Translations under genes and position numbers: made by a program
Assembly: GCA_002886105.1 (NCBI GenBank)
Contig: CP025776.1
Span: forward strand, 744,001-808,000
Direction: 5' to 3'
DNA length: 64,000 bases
DNA from: Enterobacter sp. EA-1
Lineage (GTDB): Bacteria; Pseudomonadota; Gammaproteobacteria; Enterobacterales; Enterobacteriaceae
Shown here: one piece after another, positions 57,413-64,000 of the stretch
Position numbering within the stretch: position 1 is the first letter of the stretch
Layout of the letters: the number at the start of each line of letters is the position of its first letter
The notes under the pieces: model-generated
Seen by the model: only the letters and a program-made list of their open reading frames with translations
What the model was told of the DNA's origin: nothing
Databases searched by the model: none

Positions 57413-58782
57413 TTACAGTCCGAGTAATTTATCCAGTAACACATTCGCCTGTAGCCAGAAGGTATAGCCATTTTCCGGTTTGACGCCGCTATAAGCATAT
57501 TGCCAGTTGGTGTTGTTCCGGTGCGTGCGCCGCTCAGTTTGACGCTGAGCTCCGGCGTTACCGCAAAGGCAGCGTCAATGCTCAGTTGATACTCGTTGCG
57601 CGGAACCTGCCAGCCGCTGCCGCCCTGGGTGTTGTACATCTCCTGCAAATAACGTTGCTCACCATCGGTGAACCTGCCCCAGCGGAAGGTCAGACCGTAG
57701 CTGTCCAGCGGACGGCTCTGCCATGGCCCTTGCCAGATAAGCCCGACGTCGGCGAGGGTGGAGATGCCCGTATAGGCATCCGATTGCAGGGTTTGCGTTA
57801 CGCTGCCGTGCAGGCTGATGGCGCTGGGATTCGGGTTGTTGCTCTCCGCCCCGCCGTCGCGCCGCCAGATGGCTTTTTCGCCGTCAGATAAAAACCGGAT
57901 ACGCCATGGTGGCTACGCACTGCTGATTGGGTATCCGTGACTTTGGAGGTGCCGTTGACGGTGTAATAGGCGTCGTCATAGTCGAGGTCGTTATAGAAGC
58001 CCAGTATTTCCGGGTGTGAGTGGCCGGGTCTCCTGCTGCCGGGGAGACGCGGCGCGCCAGTTGGCGACCCACAGCGTGCTGCCGCTGTCGTAATCGTCGT
58101 CCCAGCGCTCCCAGCCGTTGGTGAAGGGGAACGCATGGTAGGTGCGCCATGCGCCGACATTGGACTCGATCTGCGGGGTAAAATGCCAGCTGGCACTTGC
58201 GCCCCATCCTGCATAGGGCGCAGGACCGAATACGGCGGTTTTGTTCAGTACTGTGTTAACGCAGCTCTCCGCCACGTTGCAGTTAGTGAACCCCATAAAC
58301 TGGCCGGGGTTGCTCTTGCCGATTTCGAGCGATAAGCGGTCATCGAATAACTTCTGCTGATAACTGGAAACGCAGCAAATGCGCGACTTTAGGGATGTAA
58401 GGCGGCGGATCCCCCGCCAGCATGCCGCCTGCGCTGTTGCCGTAGTCAAGATTGCTGCTAAACGGCACCCACAGTTGCATAAAGTGGATGCTGCCGCCGG
58501 GGATCGCCCCCATCTTATCGAAATCAAAATCCGCCCCGGCGAACAGCATGGTATAGCTCTGTTGCTCATTGGTGCTGGTACCTGCGCTGGGGTTGCCCAG
58601 CCAGAATTGCGTCGCCATAAGGTGTGGCGTCACGCCATGCTCTTTAACCATGATCCGACGTCCGATAACGGCAGAGCGGCGTCGTCCTTGTCCGCTGCCT
58701 GTAGGTTGCCGCTCATCAAGCTACTGAGCAGCGCGCCGGAAAACAGCATTCTTGTCCAGATATTGCGCGGTGTAATTTTCAT
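57413..58782 (-). CDS. OprB-family outer-membrane porin; frameshifted
   Basis: This is a predicted outer-membrane beta-barrel of the carbohydrate-selective porin (OprB) family. The start at 58782 gives MKITPRNIWTRMLFSGALLSSLMSGNLQAAD, a signal peptide. The pattern YTMLFAGADFDFDKMGAIPGGSIHFMQLWVPF, then FDDRLSLEIGKSNPGQFMGF, is OprB-like. The C-terminus FWLQANVLLDKLLGL ends near a barrel-type residue (stop 57413-57415), about 455 residues. Breaks near 58690, 58355, 58065, 57860, 57795 and 57490. It is downstream of the flavin reductase on the same strand and may admit its substrate. Confidence 0.68.
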
Positions 58783-58976
58783 TGTTCAGTCTCATCACCA
58801 ACAATGAGACGCAAAACAGCCGGTCAGCGTTGACCGAAAACATCTGAGTGCTTCTTCAATCTTTTTCGCGAAAGCAGACCACACAGCATAGAGCAGAGGT
58901 TGAAAAAAATTAAAACTCATTTCGATAACCACATTCGCCGCCTTTGGCGCTGGTTTCCGTCTCTGAGAATTAGGGT

Positions 58977-59000
58977 GGCGGCGTCATCGCGGACGCCGCC
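58977..59000 (-). terminator. Hairpin between flavin reductase and porin genes
   Basis: A perfect 9-bp stem GGCGGCGTC (58977-58985) and GACGCCGCC (58992-59000) lies ten bases after the reductase stop. No T-run follows on the minus strand, so it may attenuate porin expression rather than stop it. Confidence 0.6.
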
Positions 59001-59009
59001 TGTTTATTG

Positions 59010-60885
59010 TTAAGGCTGTTTGATGTACTGCGCGGCATGTTCGCCGGCAATTCGCCCGGAGTTATAGGCAAAGCCCAGCGCCAGCCCCTGATAAGGGGGA
59101 TAGGCCGGAGAACCGAAGAAGCCGCCAGCGTTGTTGCCCACCACATACAGCCCCGGGATGGCCTGCATATTCTGATCGGTGGCTTCGAGTTGCTCATTCA
59201 CCCGCACCCCACCCGTGGAGCTGAGGCTAACCACTTCGGAGGCCAGCGCGTAATAGGGGCCATTCGCCACGTTGAGCGCAAGGAACGCAGGTTTCTTACC
59301 AAACTCGGTATCTTTTTTGGCTTTGATGGCGGCGTTATAGCGCTCAACCGATGCTTTCAGGCGGGCGGCATTCATCCCGCTGTTGGTGGCTAATTCATCC
59401 AGCGTTGCCCCTTTATAAACGGTACCGTTTTTCACTCCTTCTTCCACCAGTGCCACGAAATCGCCATTGCCGGTGGGGTTTGGCGCGCCAGCGCCGGAAA
59501 CTTCAAACGGCAGCTTCCCTTTGCTGAATGTTTGCAGCGTGGGGGTATCCACAACGATGAAATAGTTACCGCCCACGGAATAGGCGGCGTTGGCCCACAG
59601 CGCAGTGTCATACACCAGCGACTCATCAGCAAAACGCTCCCCGGAACGATCCAGCCACAGCAGCGGCGTTTTCAGGATGCGGATCAGCAGACTGTCGTTG
59701 AAACCGGTGGCTTTGGTCGGGTCAACCCCCACCAATTTGGTGGCATGCAGTAATGCTGACTGGGTTTCCCATTTTGCTGCGCCTGCGTCCTGTGCCATCT
59801 TCACGCCTTCATACTGGTTGGCCCACGCCAGCGAGGAGATATTGGTGGTCAGCATGTTACCGGTCAGCATCTTCATGTTCGCGCCATAGCCGCCGGTGGC
59901 GACAATCACCGCTTTGGCATGCACCGTTAGCGTGCCGCCATCGGCGGTTTCGGCGACCAGTCCCACAACCCGGCCTTGCTCATCTTTGATCAACGCCTTG
60001 CCAGTGGTGCGCGTCATCAGTTGTCCGCCCATCTCCGCCAGATGTTTGTACATATTGGTAAACGCCGCGCCGCTGTCTTTGTAGTGATGATAGATGCGCC
60101 ACTTGATGGGGTCGGCGTTATGCGCCTGCTGGGTGTTATCGTCGGAGAGATACAGCTCCACGCCGTATTTCATCAACCAGTCGACGGTGGAGGCGGATTT
60201 GTCCACCACGGTGCGCGTCAGCGGGCCGTTGGTCAGATAGTGGTTATAATCCACCAGCCGGTGAAACAGCTCATCGGCGGTAAAGGTGAGTTTTTTCTGC
60301 CGTTCCAGCGAGGAGCCTACTGCGAACAGGCCGCTGGCAATCTTACCTGCGCCGCCCACCGCAGGGGCTTTTTTCCACCACCAGCACTTTTGCACCGGCT
60401 TCAGCAGCCGCCAGCGCCGCGGCTGTGCCGGACGCGCCGCCACCGACCACGACCACGTCGGTGGTGAGAGTTTGCGCGGCTCCGGCGGTTTTCGCTTTGC
60501 GGCTATAGGCGTTCGGGTCCGCGCCCGCCTTCGACAGCGCGGCGGCGGCGGCTTTTTTCACCGCGTTGCTGGTCTCCGTTGCGCCGGTCATGCCATCCAC
60601 GTTCAGACTTTGCTGTTCGAGAATGGCACGGCCGACTTCCTTCCCCTACCACACCGCCCAGCTCCGGCGTTTCGTGCGAGGCGTCAACGCTAAGCTGGGT
60701 GATTTTGCCGTCCTTGTCGACGCTAAGTGTGACGCTGACCGGGCTCTCTTTGCCCTGCGCCGAGGCGCTGTATTCTCCGGTGTAACATCTGCCCACGCCA
60801 TGCTGGTGGTGACCAGCAGTGAAAGCCCCAGCCAGATGCCTGCCACGCCGGGTCGCCGTTTTTGTATTACGTTATGATGTTCCAT
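59010..60885 (-). CDS. Secreted FMN_bind / FAD_binding_2 flavin reductase (fumarate-reductase-like); two frameshifts
   Basis: This is a periplasmic flavoprotein of the fumarate/urocanate reductase type. The start at 60885 gives a signal peptide (RPGVAGIWLGLSLLVTTSMAWA). Residues about 35-120 form an FMN_bind domain with MTGATETS, the ApbE flavinylation motif (FMN on the last Thr or Ser). The FAD domain begins TTDVVVVGGGASGTAAALAAAEAG and ends VVGNNAGGFFGSPAYPPYQGLAL. By eye, the Shewanella fumarate reductase substrate residues are changed: the region of Arg402 reads ESLVYDTALW, the His504 region VVSLSSTGGV, and the Arg544 region lacks NRLGG. So the substrate is probably not fumarate. Long 3' frame intact (59010-60443); breaks near 60430, 60640 and 60760. 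About 625 residues. Confidence 0.86.
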
Positions 60886-60895
60886 AGACCTACCT

Positions 60896-62324
60896 TTATA
60901 AGTGATTCCAGAGACTCGAAACCCTATTACTCACCGTCGGCCAGCGGCCTGACGGCGGATCCTGCGCTTTTCCCAACCGACTGAACAACGCGGCGCTCAC
61001 CAGCAGGCCGCAGCCCATCAGCCGGAACAGCGCCAAAACGCTCCACGGCCTGTTCCGGCCGAGGAGACGCAGTGGGTGAGAAAAAGCAAAACTGATGGCG
61101 ATGCCGAGCATCATTGAGAGCAGTTGCACCAGCGTGAGCAGGCTGTTGCCTGCGCCGTAGCTGTCATCGTTGAGTGCGGAAAACGCCAGTGTGTTCAAAC
61201 AGCAGTAAATTGCCGAACTGGTCAGCCCCGGGCCAAAGGCGAGGCCCGTTACTGACCGAGGATGGCTGGTCGATGCCGGACGCCGACATGACCGCCAGCA
61301 ACAGCGCACCCAGTAAACAGCCGTGGGTAAGCAAGCACCGATAACCGAGCCGCTCCAGCGCCTGATTGAGAAACAGACGCACGCTCAACGCGCCTGAGGC
61401 GAAGCTCAGCAGGGCCAGTGACGCCGCGGTGGCGGAAGCCGCATGGTGTTGCGGTGTCTGTAGTTGCATCGACAACAGCAGCGGCGTTGACGAGAGGCAG
61501 ATCCGCACCAGCGCATGACCCGCCGAGGGCTGATGCGAAAGTCGGGACGCGCCAACAGGGAGGCGTCAAACAGCCCGCTCTCCGGTTGCTTCACCCGTCG
61601 CCATGCCAAAATGGCGATCAGTCCTGCCATCAGCACCCCCACGGGTGCCAGACCGAGCGGCGACAGCAGGCTGCGTCCCACCGGCGTGCTAACGCCAAGA
61701 CAGAGCAGCAGCACGGGCGTGGCCAGCAGATAGCCGCCGGTATCGAAGCGCTGCGTGCAGGTGACGGCGGGGGTGATGAAAGCCCGGCTGAGTGGCAGAC
61801 ACAGCAGGCACAGCGGCAGCGGCAATAAAAACAGTCCGCGCCGGGCATGAAGGCCAATCCCACCAAGGGCAGGCCCGAGCAAGGTTCCCAGCAGACCGAT
61901 GGCGGTAACGCGGTTGAGCTGACGCGCTTGCTGATCGTCGGGTACGGTTTTAAGCAGTAGCACGCGCGAGGCGGCCAGCATCAGTGCGCCGCCGCTGCCC
62001 TGCACCAGACGCCACAGGCACAGTTCAGGCAGGCTGTTAGCGCGTGCGCACCCGAGCGCCGCCAGCATAAAAGGCATAATGCGCCCTGATAGACCACGCG
62101 TTCGCCATAGCGCGTCATCAGCCGGGCGTGAACGGTGTCGCCAGCACCACGGCGGCGAGGTAACTCAACGCCACACTATCCATTGCGCGAAGCGGCGCGT
62201 GCAACGACTGCGCGATAGTGGGTAAGGACAAATAGAGCAGGGACGTGTCGCTGGACTGGATCAGAAAAGTGAGCGCTGTCATCACGGATATGCGCCCAAT
62301 CAGCGACCGCGGTGTTTCTGTCAT
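60896..62324 (-). CDS. MFS transporter (DHA2-like drug/anion type), first gene of the sigma-54 operon; frameshifted
   Basis: This is a predicted 12-14-helix permease, perhaps for the substrate or product of the flavin reductase. The start at 62324 has a strong GGAGG and gives MTETPRSLIGRISVMTALTFL. Helices include LLYLSLPTIAQSLHAP, YLAAVVLATPF, GALMPFMLAALGCARAN and RVTAIGLLGTLLGPALGGIG, typical of MFS domain 1. It ends at 60896 (VSSLWNHL) or, in another frame, slightly earlier, about 465 residues. Breaks near 62125, 62085, 61545, 61250 and 61200. The flavin reductase gene starts 10 bases after its stop, so they form one transcript. Confidence 0.8.
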
Positions 62325-62368
62325 GCTTTCCTCCTGCACGGCGTGGCCTTCCTCTGTTTTAGCGGTAT

Positions 62369-62385
62369 AAGCAATCCCTATGCCG
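62369..62385 (-). promoter_or_regulatory. Sigma-54 promoter of the MFS-reductase operon
   Basis: On the minus strand CGGCATAGGGATTGCTT has GG (62383-62384) and GC (62371-62372) separated by exactly ten bases, with TTGCT at -12. The transcription start would be near 62359, leaving a leader of about 35 bases before the ribosome site and ATG at 62324. Confidence 0.72.
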
Positions 62386-62414
62386 TTTATGCATAAAGAA
62401 AATAAAGACAACAA

Positions 62415-62427
62415 AATCAATAGGTTG
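62415..62427. promoter_or_regulatory. IHF-binding consensus between UAS and sigma-54 promoter
   Basis: AATCAATAGGTTG fits WATCAANNNNTTR at every defined position and lies between the dyad at 62480 and the promoter at 62385, in an AT-rich stretch. As read it points along the plus strand. Confidence 0.6.
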
Positions 62428-62479
62428 ATTTTTATTTTTCGGATGTCTCAGCGTCGGGAAGGGTAACGGGCGAACCCGG

Positions 62480-62497
62480 TGATGCGCTTTTGCATCA
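62480..62497. promoter_or_regulatory. Putative upstream activator dyad (UAS)
   Basis: Perfect dyad TGATGC-GCTTTT-GCATCA. Its centre is about 105 bp upstream of the -24 GG of the minus-strand promoter and about 153 bp upstream of the divergent activator gene, so the activator may also affect its own gene. Confidence 0.65.
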
Positions 62498-62641
62498 GTC
62501 GGTCAGGACGGTTTGTTTAACGGTGAGGTTTATGTGGTTATTTCATGCAGCACTTAACATTTCTGATGGCGCTATCAACGATACAGTGAGCTATCAGTCA
62601 TACCGTTCTGGTTTATGGCGGGCAACGCGAGGGGGAAAAGG

Positions 62642-64000
62642 ATGAACTTAACGCTGGACGACAACGCAAATGACATCAATTACAAAGAAATTCTCGACCA
62701 CCTCGAATGCCCTATCTACGTTACGGATGCCAACGGTGTGACGCGTTATGTCAATCTCGCTTACCTTGCCGAAAATCCTATTGTTGACCGGGATAAACTG
62801 ATTGGCCGGAGCGTGGGTGACATTATCCGGAGGGAAATATTTCAACCCGAGGCGATCACCATGCGCGTATTGCATGAACAGCGGGAGGCCATTGGAAGTA
62901 TTGAGTCATCATCTTCTGCCCGACAAAAGCGCCTTTGTCTCTGGCCGCCCAATTTATGATGCCAAGCGCAGCGTGAAAAACGTTGTGTCCATTATGTACG
63001 TCGACTCCTTTTTTCCAACGCCTGAATCGCCATTTTGATTACCCGTTGCGCCCCCCTCTCTTCTTTTGTCCGACCGCCGGTTATCGGGAGTGCGCCGCTT
63101 GCGGCTTCGATGCCGCCGGTGCCGCTGATTGGCGCCAGCGAAGCGATGACGACGTTAAAACGACTGATCATGAAAGTGGCGCCGATTGACGCCTCAGTGC
63201 TGATCACCGGTGAGTCCGGCACGGGTAAAGATGTGGTCGCCACCCTGTTGCAACAGTTAAGCCCACGCCGCGATAAACCATTCGTGAAAATCAATTGCGC
63301 CGCTATTCCCGCCAATTTGCTGGAGAGTGAGCTGTTCGGTTATGAAAAAGGGGCCTTTACCGGGGCGCTGGCGCGGGGTAAACCCGGCGTGTTTGAACAG
63401 GCGAACGGCGGCACGCTGTTTCTTGATGAAATTGGCGACATGCCATGGGAAGCGCAATCGAAACTGTTGCGCGTGCTGCAGGATAAAGTGGTGCAGCGCG
63501 TGGGCGGGATGGGAACTCTGCAACTGGACGTGCGGATAATCGCCGCCACCAACGCCGATCTGCAAGGGCAGATCCGCAAGGGGACATTCCGCAAAGATCT
63601 CTATTACCGCCTTAATCTGATCCCGATGCAGACACCGCCACTGCGTCAGCGCCGTGATGATATTCCGCTGCTGCTGGACTTTTATTCCCGGCAATTCGAC
63701 AAACACTACCGGCGCATTATCCGTTTTGACGATGCGGGCGTCGCCCGGCTTGCCGCCTATGACTGGCCCGGTAACGTTCGGGAATTACGCAATTTTCTTG
63801 AGTATATGTACGTCTGCCGAGGACGATAATTATGTCGATATGGCGACCATTAATAGCTGGTTGAGGCAAAACGATGTTGAGCCTGTTCCGGAGGCGCAAC
63901 CGCCCGTCAGTATGCCCGCCGAAGACGCCTTACTCGGCTGGTGTCGTGCGCAGTTACGGGCAGGCGCGACGCTGAAAACCATGCTGGCGCAGGTCGAGAG
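62642..64000 (+). CDS. PAS-AAA+ sigma-54-dependent transcriptional activator (3' end cut; frameshifted)
   Basis: This is a bacterial enhancer-binding protein. ATG at 62642 gives [41 protein letters not shown], a PAS sensor domain (ligand unknown). After breaks near 62895, 62945 and 63030 the AAA+ domain reads [18 protein letters not shown], Walker A GESGTGKD (63209-63232), the sigma-54-contacting GAFTGA loop (63352-63369), Walker [13 protein letters not shown] and the arginine finger region [10 protein letters not shown]. One break near 63820 leads to the start of a linker and the C-terminal DNA-binding domain, cut by the window end. It is divergent from the MFS-reductase operon and is the obvious activator of both sigma-54 promoters. 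Confidence 0.88.

Noticed and set aside
58821-58836. Perfect palindrome CGGTCA-N4-TGACCG between the porin and reductase genes as an operator
   Set aside because: No second copy at the sigma-54 promoters and no known regulator with this site; left as unexplained.

Overview
The window is chromosomal DNA of a gamma-proteobacterium in the Enterobacteriaceae. The first 29 kb keep an E. coli-like gene order (plsC, ftsP, ygiQ, dkgA-yqhD, yqhC, yghB, metC, exbBD, yghA, yqhA, yghZ, yghX, yghW, hybOABCDEFG, yghU). The later part carries accessory loci (catabolic budABC, pectin esterases, fbp-type iron ABC transporter) that point to a plant- or soil-associated relative of Kosakonia, Enterobacter or Klebsiella; the genus is inferred, not proven. 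No tRNA, rRNA, CRISPR array, transposase or phage gene was seen.

A caution applies to the whole window. Nearly every gene longer than about 600 bases is broken by one or more single-base frameshifts, many at homopolymers, and the conserved protein continues in another frame. Essential plsC is affected too. Many uncorrected sequencing indels explain this better than mass pseudogenisation. Genes are therefore given with their inferred full extents, and breaks are stated.

Layout. 1-16.4 kb: conserved housekeeping genes (phospholipid synthesis, division, aldehyde reductases and their regulator, TonB energising proteins behind a Fur box, methionine synthesis). 17.3-19 kb: a chemoreceptor behind a sigma-28 promoter. 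19-26 kb: the hydrogenase-2 operon. 26-31 kb: a FucR-like regulator, two diguanylate cyclases and two thiol-family proteins. 31-32.6 kb: an AT-rich stretch with two unknown small genes. 32.7-36.5 kb: a Fur-controlled ferric iron ABC transporter. 36.5-39.4 kb: two secreted pectin esterases behind two KdgR-like boxes. 40-41.3 kb: a YeaR-YoaG-YeaR cluster. 41.3-45.5 kb: budR and budABC (2,3-butanediol). 45.7-47.3 kb: a methyltransferase, a small protein and a possible immunity lipoprotein.

47.4-54.4 kb is one minus-strand catabolic operon: crotonase-family hydrolase, DUF849 beta-keto acid cleavage enzyme, thiolase, two-subunit CoA transferase, MFS carrier and second thiolase, preceded by a LysR gene. 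It looks like a route that trims a beta-keto acid to acetyl-CoA; the substrate is unknown.

55.5-64 kb is the most interesting part. An NrfC/NrfD-like quinol-oxidising pair, an OprB-like porin, a secreted flavin reductase with a covalent-FMN domain and an MFS transporter accompany a PAS-AAA+ sigma-54 activator. Both outward transcription units start from sigma-54 (-24/-12) promoters, each with a consensus IHF site and an almost identical dyad (TGATGC-N6-GCATCA) about 105-113 bp upstream of the -24 element. I read this as one regulon for anaerobic, periplasmic reduction of an organic compound, probably not fumarate, because the dicarboxylate-binding residues appear to be replaced.
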